From: DASUCS01 sp041166385
GTDB taxonomy: Bacteria; Actinomycetota; Acidimicrobiia; Acidimicrobiales; JACDCH01
DNA: 64,000 nucleotides
Direction: 5' to 3'
Assembly: GCA_041166385.1 (NCBI GenBank)
Contig: JBEEFW010000148.1
Span: forward strand, 1 to 64,000
How positions within the stretch are numbered: the stretch's first letter is position 1; each line of letters begins with the position of its first letter. This document shows positions 41,173-48,813 of this stretch, piece by piece. Both the position numbers and the translations under genes were made by a program. Under the pieces are notes generated by a model. The model was not told where the DNA came from. It did not search any database and saw nothing but the letters and a program-made list of their open reading frames with translations.

Positions 41173-43452
41173 CTAGCCGGTCTGCTTGGCCCGGATGATG
41201 TTGAGCGCGCCACCGGCGTGGAACCACTCGATCTGCTCGGGGCTGAACGTGTGCACGCACTCGAAGTCGATCGTCGAGCCGTCTGGCTTCGTGATGCGGC
41301 ACCGCACCGGCGTGTCAGGCGCCAGCGACCCGAGGCCGAGTACCGAGATGCGATCGTCCTCGCCGATGGCGTCGTACGTCGCACGGTCGGCAAACGTCAG
41401 GGGCAACAGTCCCTGCTTCTTGGCGTTCGTCTCGTGAATACGGGCGAAGCTGCGGGCGAAGATCACGACCCCGTTGCGGAACCGCGGCTCCATCGCCGCG
41501 TGCTCGCGTGACGAACCCTCGCCGTAGTTCTCGTCGCCGACGGCACACCAGCGGACACCGCTCTCGGCGAGATGCTTGGCGATGTCTGGGAACGACCGCG
41601 TGCTCCCGTCGAGAGGATCCTTGCCCTCGCCACTCGCGCCGGTGAACGCGTTGATCACGCCGAGGAAGAGGTTGCCGGAGATGTTCTCGAGATGGCCGCG
41701 GTAGCGCAGCCACGGCCCAGCCGCCGAGATGTGGTCCGTCGTGCACTTCCCCTTGGCCTTCATCAGCACGGGAAGGTCGACGTAGTCGTTGCCGTCCCAC
41801 ACGGGGAACGGTTCGAGCAGCTGCAGCCGCTCGGAGGTCGGCGAGACAAGAATCTCGATCGCCGCCTTCTCGGAGGGATCGGGTGGCGGGGCTTGGAAGC
41901 CGGACTCTCCAGGGTCGAAGCCGAGCGACGGAAGGTCCTCGCCGACGGGCGGCTCCAGGCGGACGCCGTCGATCTCGTCGGTGACCGGGTTGAAGTTCAG
42001 CGTGCCCGCGAGCGCGTACGCGATCACCATGTCGGGCGACGTGACGAACGCCTTGGTGTTCGCGTTGCCGTCGTTGCGCTTCGGGAAGTTGCGGTTGTAG
42101 CTGTTGACGATCGTGTTCACCTTGCTCGGATCGAGATCAGTGCGATCCCACTGTCCGATGCACGGCCCGCACGCGTTGGCCAGGACGGTTCCGCCGATGG
42201 CCTCGAGGTCGGCGAGTAGGCCGTCGCGCTCGATGGTGGCGCGGACCTGTTCCGATCCGGGTGTGATGAGCAGCTGCACCTTTGCGCGCAGGCCTTTCGC
42301 GGACGCTTGCCGCGCGATGGAGGCGGCGCGCGTGATGTCCTCGTACGACGAGTTGGTGCACGAGCCGACGAGCGCGGACGAGATGTCGCTCGGCACACCG
42401 TTGGCTTCGGCCCACGCGCCGACATCTGCGATCTCGTGTGCGAGATCGGGGGAGTCGGGGCCGTTGATGAGTGGGAGCAGGGTCGACAGGTCGATCTCGA
42501 TGACGCGGTCGAAGAACTGCTCGGGGTCGAGCTCGATCTCCGGGTCGGCGCGGAGGTGATTCGCCACCGCGGTCGCCGCATCGGCGATCGCTTCTCTTCC
42601 CGTTGCTTTCAAGTAGGCGGCCATGTTGGCGTCGTAAGGGAACAGCGATGTGGTTGCGCCGATCTCGGCGCCCATGTTGCAGATGGTGCCCTTGCCGGTG
42701 GCGGTGATGGAGTCGGCCCCCGGACCGAAGTACTCGATGATCGCTCCCGTGCCGCCGCTGACGGTGAGGATCTCGGCCACCTTGAGGATCACGTCCTTCG
42801 GCGAGCTCCACCCCGACAGCTCGCCGGTGAGGTGCACGCCGATGAGCGTCGGCCAGCGCACGTTGAACGGGAACCCGGTCATCACGTCGACGGCGTCCGC
42901 GCCCCCGACACCGATCGCCACCATCCCGAGCCCGCCGGCGTTGGGCGTGTGACTGTCGGTGCCGATCATCATCCCGCCGGGGAACGCGTAGTTCTCGAGC
43001 ACGACCTGGTGAATGATTCCCGAGCCCGGCTTCCAGAAGCCGATGCCGTACTTCGCCGACACCGAGCGCAGGAAGTCGTACACCTCGGAGTTCACGTCGA
43101 GCGCGAACTTCAGGTCGATGTTCGCTTCGACCTTCGCCTGGATCAGGTGATCGCAGTGCACCGTCGAGGGCACGGCGACCTCGGGCAAACCGGCGGTCAT
43201 GAACTGCAACAGCGCCATCTGCGCGGTGGCGTCCTGCATCGCCACGCGGTCAGGATCGAAGTCGGCGTAACTGCGGCCGCGCTCCATCGCCTGGCTGTGG
43301 GCGTCGCGGAGGTGGTTGACGAGGATCTTCTCGGCGAGGGTGAGGGGCCGCCCGAGACGGGTGCGGCCGAGGGCGACGCGGTCGCCGAGGCGGTCGTAGA
43401 CCTGCTCCACCAGCGAGAGGGGTGTTCCAGCAGTGACGCCTGAGGCGGGCAT
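41173..43452 (-). CDS. acn: Aconitate hydratase, mitochondrial type
   Basis: A 759-residue aconitase converting citrate to isocitrate with a [4Fe-4S] cluster. The cluster cysteines are in LVGSCTNSSYED and ANACGPCIGQWDR. Other active-site blocks are GTDSHTPNAGGLGM, ARSFARIHETNAKKQG and the swivel-domain GDENYGEGSSREHAA. The length and sequence fit the mitochondrial type rather than the ~900-residue AcnA usual in Actinobacteria. AAGGAG lies 7 nt before ATG 43452. Divergent from a GntR regulator across a palindrome that overlaps the promoter region, so control by GntR is likely. Confidence 0.94.
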   Translation of the reverse strand: MPASGVTAGTPLSLVEQVYDRLGDRVALGRTRLGRPLTLAEKILVNHLRDAHSQAMERGRSYADFDPDRVAMQDATAQMALLQFMTAGLPEVAVPSTVHCDHLIQAKVEANIDLKFALDVNSEVYDFLRSVSAKYGIGFWKPGSGIIHQVVLENYAFPGGMMIGTDSHTPNAGGLGMVAIGVGGADAVDVMTGFPFNVRWPTLIGVHLTGELSGWSSPKDVILKVAEILTVSGGTGAIIEYFGPGADSITATGKGTICNMGAEIGATTSLFPYDANMAAYLKATGREAIADAATAVANHLRADPEIELDPEQFFDRVIEIDLSTLLPLINGPDSPDLAHEIADVGAWAEANGVPSDISSALVGSCTNSSYEDITRAASIARQASAKGLRAKVQLLITPGSEQVRATIERDGLLADLEAIGGTVLANACGPCIGQWDRTDLDPSKVNTIVNSYNRNFPKRNDGNANTKAFVTSPDMVIAYALAGTLNFNPVTDEIDGVRLEPPVGEDLPSLGFDPGESGFQAPPPDPSEKAAIEILVSPTSERLQLLEPFPVWDGNDYVDLPVLMKAKGKCTTDHISAAGPWLRYRGHLENISGNLFLGVINAFTGASGEGKDPLDGSTRSFPDIAKHLAESGVRWCAVGDENYGEGSSREHAAMEPRFRNGVVIFARSFARIHETNAKKQGLLPLTFADRATYDAIGEDDRISVLGLGSLAPDTPVRCRITKPDGSTIDFECVHTFSPEQIEWFHAGGALNIIRAKQTG

Positions 43453-43474
43453 GGCGGTGCTCCTTGCTTTTCAG

Positions 43475-43500
43475 CTTGTAATAGACAAGTCTACTACAAG
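43475..43500. promoter_or_regulatory. Palindromic GntR-type operator
   Basis: A 26-bp near-perfect palindrome with half-sites CTTGTAATAGACA and AGTCTACTACAAG. Each half has a TAGAC/GTCTA core, typical of GntR operators. It fills the gap between the divergent aconitase and gntR genes and reaches the first base of the gntR GTG. Confidence 0.7.
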
Positions 43501-44225
43501 TGAGAACGGCCCGCTACCAGGAAATCGCCGAGGACCTCCGACGCCAACTGGCGGCGGGTGAGTACGGGCAGCTCCTACCCAGCGAGGCCGAACTCGGCGC
43601 AGCCTACGCGGCCAGTCGCGTCACCGTCCGCAAGGCGCTCGAGCTCCTGCGCACCGAAGGCCTGCTCACGTCCCGCCAGGGCCTCGGCTGGCAGCCGGCG
43701 CTCGATCCTCTCCGCCAGACGCTCGGGAGCCTCGGCACGATCGAAGCGCAACTCGCCGATGCCGGTATCTCGTCGGCGCGCCAGATCCTCGACTTCGGGT
43801 TCGTGGCGGCGCCACCGCGCGTACGGCGGGTGCTCGACACTCGCCGCGTGCTGGAGGTACGCCGTCTCAACCTCGCGAACGACGAGCCGTTTGCCCGGGT
43901 CACGGTGTGGTGCGCAGAGCAGCTCGGTCGCGGCCTTTCGCTCGACGACGTGGAGCGGTCGTCGTTCTACGAGTTACTCGACGTCGAACTCGGCGGCGCG
44001 ACCCAGACCATCGGTGCGGGGGGAGCGACGAAGGGCGACGCGGAGCTGCTCGGGATCGCGGCCGGGTCGCCCGTCCTGCAGTGCACGCGGATCACGAACG
44101 ATCGCGCCGGTAACCCGGTGCTCATGAGTGAGCACGTGTTCCCCGCCTACCGCACCGAGTTCGTCGTGGACCTCGCGCATGTGGAGCGCTCCCTCGCTCC
44201 CAACGGTCTACGACTCGTGGAGTAG
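43500..44225 (+). CDS. GntR/HutC family transcriptional regulator
   Basis: A 241-residue HutC-type regulator. The N-terminal winged helix is at residues 1-68 (RYQEIAEDLRRQLAAGEYG, LLPSEAELGAAYAASRVTVR), and the UTRA effector domain is at ~80-235 (VLEVRRLNLANDEPFARVTV). GTG 43500 gives the standard GntR N-terminus, but the operator ends on it and no ribosome site fits upstream, so a leaderless mRNA is possible. It probably represses itself and aconitase, with an unknown effector. Confidence 0.9.
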   Translation: MRTARYQEIAEDLRRQLAAGEYGQLLPSEAELGAAYAASRVTVRKALELLRTEGLLTSRQGLGWQPALDPLRQTLGSLGTIEAQLADAGISSARQILDFGFVAAPPRVRRVLDTRRVLEVRRLNLANDEPFARVTVWCAEQLGRGLSLDDVERSSFYELLDVELGGATQTIGAGGATKGDAELLGIAAGSPVLQCTRITNDRAGNPVLMSEHVFPAYRTEFVVDLAHVERSLAPNGLRLVE

Positions 44226-44307
44226 ACACATCGGGCGGTTCCAAACAGTCCTTTCGGGCCATGGTCCTCTCTGGCGACATCGCGTACGTTCTTTCACGAC
44301 GCACCAT

Positions 44308-44326
44308 CCCATCTGGGGACGATGGG
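44308..44326 (+). promoter_or_regulatory. Hairpin before histidine kinase start
   Basis: CCCATC and GATGGG form a 6-bp stem with a 7-nt loop, ending 3 nt before ATG 44330. It could mask that start, or simply lie within the gene if ATG 44261 is used. Confidence 0.3.
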
Positions 44327-44329
44327 TGC

Positions 44330-45106
44330 ATGTCCGTCCTCTTGGGCAGGGGGAGCGACGAGCGGGTGAAACGTTCGACGTCGAATACTGAGATCCGTGG
44401 CCGCGTGGAACACGACAACGCCGAGCTGTCGAGGTCGAACCGCGAGCTCGAGGAGTTCGCGTACGTCGCGTCCCACGACCTGAAGTCGCCCCTCGTGACG
44501 ATCGCCGGCTTCCTCGAGTTGCTGCAGGCCACGAAGGCCGACCAACTCGACGATGACGCGCGCCTCTACGTCGAGGCCGCGCTTCGCGGCGCGAACCGGC
44601 TGGAGCAGCTGATCGACAACCTGCTCACCTTCTCGCGTGTCGGGCGCATCGATCCTCATCGTGGTTGGGTCGATCTCGGTGCGGTCGTGACGCACCTTCT
44701 GCAGGATTGGGACAAAGCGACACGGGCTGCCGGCGTCGTCGTTCGTGTTGACGCCCTGCCGTCCGTCTTGGGTGACGCGACCCTGCTTCGTCAGCTCATC
44801 GAGAACTTGTTCAGCAACGCCGTGAAGTTCCGGCGTCCTGGAGTCGACCCCATCATCGAGATCACGGCCGAGCGTGTTGGCGCCGATTGGTTGATGAGGG
44901 TGTCCGACAACGGCATCGGCGTGCCGCCCGAGCACCGCGAGGCGATCTTCACGATGTTCTCCCGATTGGCACAGTCGGCCGATCGGCCGGGATCAGGTAT
45001 CGGGCTGGCGATCTGTCACCGCGTCGTGCAGGCGCACGGCGGCCGCCTCTGGGTCGAGGACGGCACCGCCGGCGGCGCGCAGCTCTGCTTCACGATCCCG
45101 GCCTGA
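44330..45106 (+). CDS. Histidine kinase core without sensor domain
   Basis: About 258 residues from ATG 44330 (ATG 44261 would add 23). A short helix leads to the HisKA domain with phospho-accepting His in FAYVASHDLKSPLVTI. The ATPase domain has LIENLFSNAVKF (N box), VSDNGIGVPPEHREAIF (G1) and GSGIGLAICHRVV (G2). All catalytic boxes are intact. No membrane helix, PAS or GAF domain is present, and no response regulator is adjacent, so it is an orphan soluble kinase. The sequence resembles the kinase end of phytochrome-like proteins. Confidence 0.88.
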   Translation: MSVLLGRGSDERVKRSTSNTEIRGRVEHDNAELSRSNRELEEFAYVASHDLKSPLVTIAGFLELLQATKADQLDDDARLYVEAALRGANRLEQLIDNLLTFSRVGRIDPHRGWVDLGAVVTHLLQDWDKATRAAGVVVRVDALPSVLGDATLLRQLIENLFSNAVKFRRPGVDPIIEITAERVGADWLMRVSDNGIGVPPEHREAIFTMFSRLAQSADRPGSGIGLAICHRVVQAHGGRLWVEDGTAGGAQLCFTIPA

Positions 45107-45112
45107 CCGGGA

Positions 45113-46054
45113 CTAGCCCAGATCCGGCCAGCGGCGCTTGGTGGCGCGCCGTCGCTTCGGGCCACGATCGCCGAGCGCCCAGGCTCGTCTCCACGCCGAC
45201 GGCGCTTCGGGACCGGAGAGCGCGGGTGTCGCGTCGTGATGGGCGCGCAGTCGGGCCGTGTACCAATCGGTGTTCGCCTCGTCAGCCAGCGCGGCCACGG
45301 CGCGTTCGATGCGAGCCGCCATGCGGCGCGAGTCGTCGCCGGCATCGCGGTCCGGCCACAGGGGCTGGCCGAAGGTGATGCGGGTTGCCGATCGATGGAG
45401 CCGCTTGCTGCCCTTGCGCATGATCCGGCCGGTGCCCTCGAGATGGACCGGCACGACCGGCACGCTGCACCGCAGCGCGAGATAGGCGGCGCCACCGCGG
45501 AACGGCTGCCCCCAGCCATCCGGCGATCGTCCCCCTTCAGGAAAGATCAACATGCTCCAACCGTCGTCGATCAACTCGGCGGCGTCGTCGGCCGATCGCC
45601 GTGACACGCGCGTGCGCTCGATCGGAATGGCGTTGAGCGCGAGCGCCGAGGCCGTGGACGTGACCCGGGTCTTGAAGAAGTAGTCGGCCGCCGCGCCCAC
45701 GAACATCCTGTGGCGCCACGGCTCAGGGATTGTGGAGAGCACCAGCGGCGTGTCGACGTGGCTGTGGTGGTTGGCCGCGAAGATGACCGGTTGCGGCGGA
45801 TCGTCGCTTCCCGCCCGGGGGCGGAGGTCCTGGAGATTGTCGACACCGCGTCGGTCGGGGCTGGCGATCACCTGCATCGTCGGCCGGATCACACCGTCGA
45901 GCAACGCGACCCTCGCCAGGCGCGCTCCGAACGACCGTGCCCAGTCGGTCTCGTAGTCCACGCCGGTGTGCTTCTTCTGCGGCAGTGGCTCCACGCTCGC
46001 GGGCGTCGAGGCCGCTGTGAACGGGAACGGCAGCTTCGGGAGGCGAAGCTTCAT
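45113..46054 (-). CDS. 1-acylglycerol-3-phosphate acyltransferase (PlsC-like)
   Basis: A 313-residue acyltransferase. It has the catalytic ANHHSHVDTPL (NHxxxxD type), then ALNAIPIERTR, MLIFPEGGRSPDG and VPVVPVHLEGTG. It should acylate a lysophospholipid-like acceptor at the membrane. ATG 46054 overlaps the LarA-like gene's stop by 4 nt (ATGA), so it is the last gene of the 51153-to-45113 lipid operon. The C-terminus is Arg/Lys-rich (KRRRATKRRW), which may bind the membrane. The acceptor may be a special lipid made by the operon. Confidence 0.88.
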   Translation of the reverse strand: MKLRLPKLPFPFTAASTPASVEPLPQKKHTGVDYETDWARSFGARLARVALLDGVIRPTMQVIASPDRRGVDNLQDLRPRAGSDDPPQPVIFAANHHSHVDTPLVLSTIPEPWRHRMFVGAAADYFFKTRVTSTASALALNAIPIERTRVSRRSADDAAELIDDGWSMLIFPEGGRSPDGWGQPFRGGAAYLALRCSVPVVPVHLEGTGRIMRKGSKRLHRSATRITFGQPLWPDRDAGDDSRRMAARIERAVAALADEANTDWYTARLRAHHDATPALSGPEAPSAWRRAWALGDRGPKRRRATKRRWPDLG

Positions 46055-47640
46055 TTCACGTCCGCCAACAGCAGCGGCGGCGCATGCAGGTGCGTGATCG
46101 TCGGCGACCGGCCGACGACATCGGACGCCATCTCGAACGCGTCGTTCATCGTCGACGCGGCCATGAAGCCCAGCCGGTGCACCGCCCGAGAGTCGCCGCC
46201 GACGATGATCACGCGACCGAGGTGTTGCAAAGCGTGCGCTCCCCAGTACCACATGTAGAAGGGATGCACGCCGTGGTAGGCGTAGCTCGTCCGGTACAGG
46301 TGGCGATACCACTCGTCCTCGGCGTAGCTCTTCTCGAACTCGGCTTCGATGCGCAGTGGATCCGTCGTCTCGGCCAGCACCTGCTCGAAGAAATCGATGT
46401 AGCTCGGGTGGTGGACCGGATGGAACTCCCACGGCGTCGGGTGGCTCATGATGAGGACGCCGCCCTCACGTACGAGTGGCCTCCCGCGATACAGGTTGAA
46501 GAAGTAGCCGAGCCCGAGGCACATCACGAGGATCGGGTTCATGATCGAGTTCACGTTGTACGGACCGATGTACGGCAGGCCCATCGTGAGAATGTCGGTC
46601 TGGCCCTCGACCTCGACGAGCTGCTGCTTGTGCACATTGCGAATGGTCTCGTCGTGCACCGCATCGACCTCGCCGGCCTGCACGCTCGTCATGGCGTGGG
46701 GCGCCTTGATCGAGTGGAAGATCTGGCGCGCCAGACGATTCGGCGTACGCGCCAGGCTCTTGCTCGAACCGAGGAACACGGCGCGATCCTTCGCCGACCA
46801 CTCCCACTCCCGCTTCATCAGGACGTCGAACGGCGGTGGGAACGTGTCGGTGTTGAGCGTCGTCTCGATCTGAAAGATCTTGACCCCGGCATCGACGAGC
46901 ACCTTGCCCATGCGCCAGTTGCTCGTATGGAGCGCGCTGTTGTGCCGGTCCATCAATGACCGCGAGTGCTGCAACGTCTTGACGTTGTGGTGATGTCGCA
47001 GCGATCGATAGGACGCGAGCCCGGTGGCCGTCGACTTCCAGCCGCCGTCCATGGCGACGAGATTGATGTTGACATAGACGAGCAGGTCGGACTCCGCCGC
47101 CCGCTTCACGATCTCCACCTCTTCGCCCTGGTCGGTGGTGCCGATGAACGCCATGTTGTCGGTGTCCTCGGCATCCATGTTGTAGAGGTGTCCTGACGGG
47201 GCGAACGCGTCGTACACGCGATCCCCGACGGCATGGCGCAGTTCCGCCTCGGTCATGCGCCGGTGCAACGCGAGCGCGGCGATGAGGTGCACGTCGTCGA
47301 CGCCCGCTTCGGCGGCCAGGTCGAGCACGGCTTCGATGACCCGCTGGCGAACGTCCGGCCGCTGCATCGGGGGCAACGGCAGCGAGATGTCGTCGAACGC
47401 GATCGTGAGCCGCATCCCGGGGAACAGCAGCTCCGGGAGGGGCTTCGAGTCGCCGAGGGGGTTGAGCAACGCGTGCCGGATCGCGGCGTCGGGGTGAGGG
47501 AGGGCATCGAGCGGCTCCGGCGGATAGATGACGCGCGTCCGGTCGGCCGGCAGCCGCTCGAGCCGGAAGCCTTCGCCGTGCCAGAAGAGGAGCGGTGGTG
47601 TCGAGCGGTCGACGTCGAGCACAAAACCGGGACGAGGCAT
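46051..47640 (-). CDS. LarA-like (DUF2088) nickel-racemase homologue
   Basis: A 529-residue protein distantly related to LarA, the nickel-pincer lactate racemase. The N-terminal part has IAFDDISLPLPP and LIAALALHRRMTEAEL, matching the LarA DxTRPxP and GxHR blocks. GGWKSTATG has Lys202 at the place of the LarA lysine that holds the pincer nucleotide, followed by HHH (216-218). The PH histidine just before it in LarA is not seen (NLVAMDGG). It is ~100 residues longer than LarA. It is coupled to PlsC and follows a zinc dehydrogenase by 2 nt. It may be a racemase/epimerase acting on a hydroxyacid- or alcohol-linked lipid. Confidence 0.75.
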   Translation of the reverse strand: MPRPGFVLDVDRSTPPLLFWHGEGFRLERLPADRTRVIYPPEPLDALPHPDAAIRHALLNPLGDSKPLPELLFPGMRLTIAFDDISLPLPPMQRPDVRQRVIEAVLDLAAEAGVDDVHLIAALALHRRMTEAELRHAVGDRVYDAFAPSGHLYNMDAEDTDNMAFIGTTDQGEEVEIVKRAAESDLLVYVNINLVAMDGGWKSTATGLASYRSLRHHHNVKTLQHSRSLMDRHNSALHTSNWRMGKVLVDAGVKIFQIETTLNTDTFPPPFDVLMKREWEWSAKDRAVFLGSSKSLARTPNRLARQIFHSIKAPHAMTSVQAGEVDAVHDETIRNVHKQQLVEVEGQTDILTMGLPYIGPYNVNSIMNPILVMCLGLGYFFNLYRGRPLVREGGVLIMSHPTPWEFHPVHHPSYIDFFEQVLAETTDPLRIEAEFEKSYAEDEWYRHLYRTSYAYHGVHPFYMWYWGAHALQHLGRVIIVGGDSRAVHRLGFMAASTMNDAFEMASDVVGRSPTITHLHAPPLLLADVK

Positions 47641-47642
47641 GG

Positions 47643-48806
47643 CTATCGGTTCCGTTCCTTCTCGTTGCGGAGGTCGAACGCGATCTTCACGGCGCCGCGC
47701 GCGCCGGCGTTGGCGGCATGGGCGATGGCGTCGCGATACCGGGAGAGCGGATAGGTCGCGCTGACGAGCCGACCGAGCCTGGCATCGGCGACGAGCGCGG
47801 TTGCGGTGGCGAAGTCGTCGGAGGTGTACGCGTAGCAGCCGCGCAGCGACGTCTCGCGATGCCACAACGGCGTGAGGTCGACGCTCGTGCGGGAGCCGGG
47901 CATGCCGAGAAGCACGACGTCGCCGCCGGGAGCGACAATCGCCAGTGCCTGCGTGAGCGAGTCGTCGCTGCCGACGCAGTCCACGATGGTGTTCGCGCCG
48001 CCGGTGAGCTGATCGCCGATGACCATCGCCCCGGTCCTGGCGCGCACGGTGCGGTTGAGCTCGTTCGGCGCGACCACGTGATCCGCGCCCAGCGACTTGG
48101 CCAGGTCGCGCTGAGCGGGATGCTTCGCGGCGACCAGGATGGAGCCGCGGTGCCCCACGGCGCGCAGCGCAGCAACGGTGAGCAGACCCAATGTGCCGGC
48201 GCCGATGATCACTGTCTCGGCCAAGGGGTCGTCGGAGAGCACGCCGCGAGCGGCGTGGACGGCGCAGGCCGCGGGTTCGATGAGCACAGCTTCTTCGTCG
48301 GTGAGCGCAGCAGGCACCTTCACGAGCTGCGATTCGTGCGCGACGAAACTGATTGCCCAACCACCGCCTGTCGTCTCACAGAAGCCGGTCTGCAGCCCGG
48401 GCTCGAGATGTCCGAACGCAATGCGCTCACACCGGTTCGGATGTCCAGAGGTGCACTGCCCACAGCGCGGGTCGATGCCGCGCACGACACACGTGAGGAT
48501 CGGGACGACCACAACTCGGGTGCCGTCGTCGAGGTCACCGACGACTTCATGGCCGGGCACGAACGGGAAGGACACGATCGGCTCGAAGTAGCGCGAGGAG
48601 TGTCCGTCGATCGTGGCGAGGTCGCTGCCGCAGATGCCGGACAGCCGGGGGCGGACGCGTACCCAGCCCGGACCGGGCGCTTCCGGCTCGTCGACGTCCT
48701 GCAACGAGATCGGGCCGACGGCCGCGCCCTTGCCCGGAGAGAGCCGACCGGCGACGGCAGCGGCGGCGTACTTCGGCACGTTGCGCTCGAACAGGAGCGC
48801 TTTCAC
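47643..48806 (-). CDS. Zinc-containing alcohol dehydrogenase family protein
   Basis: A 387-residue medium-chain dehydrogenase with catalytic-zinc site SGICGSDLATIDG and PFVPGHEVVG, a structural-zinc cluster of Cys residues in PRCGQCTSGHPNRCE, and NAD site VIIGAGTLGLLTVAAL. An N-terminal insertion (residues 11-35) is present. The start is GTG. It lies 7 nt after the reductase stop and 2 nt before the LarA-like gene, so it is in the same operon. A likely role is oxidising or reducing an alcohol or aldehyde in the same lipid pathway. Confidence 0.87.
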   Translation of the reverse strand: MKALLFERNVPKYAAAAVAGRLSPGKGAAVGPISLQDVDEPEAPGPGWVRVRPRLSGICGSDLATIDGHSSRYFEPIVSFPFVPGHEVVGDLDDGTRVVVVPILTCVVRGIDPRCGQCTSGHPNRCERIAFGHLEPGLQTGFCETTGGGWAISFVAHESQLVKVPAALTDEEAVLIEPAACAVHAARGVLSDDPLAETVIIGAGTLGLLTVAALRAVGHRGSILVAAKHPAQRDLAKSLGADHVVAPNELNRTVRARTGAMVIGDQLTGGANTIVDCVGSDDSLTQALAIVAPGGDVVLLGMPGSRTSVDLTPLWHRETSLRGCYAYTSDDFATATALVADARLGRLVSATYPLSRYRDAIAHAANAGARGAVKIAFDLRNEKERNR

Positions 48807-48813
48807 CTCGAGG

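Noticed and set aside
44261..44330. Extra N-terminal sensor for the histidine kinase
   Set aside because: Only about 23 residues are added, with no domain or membrane helix.
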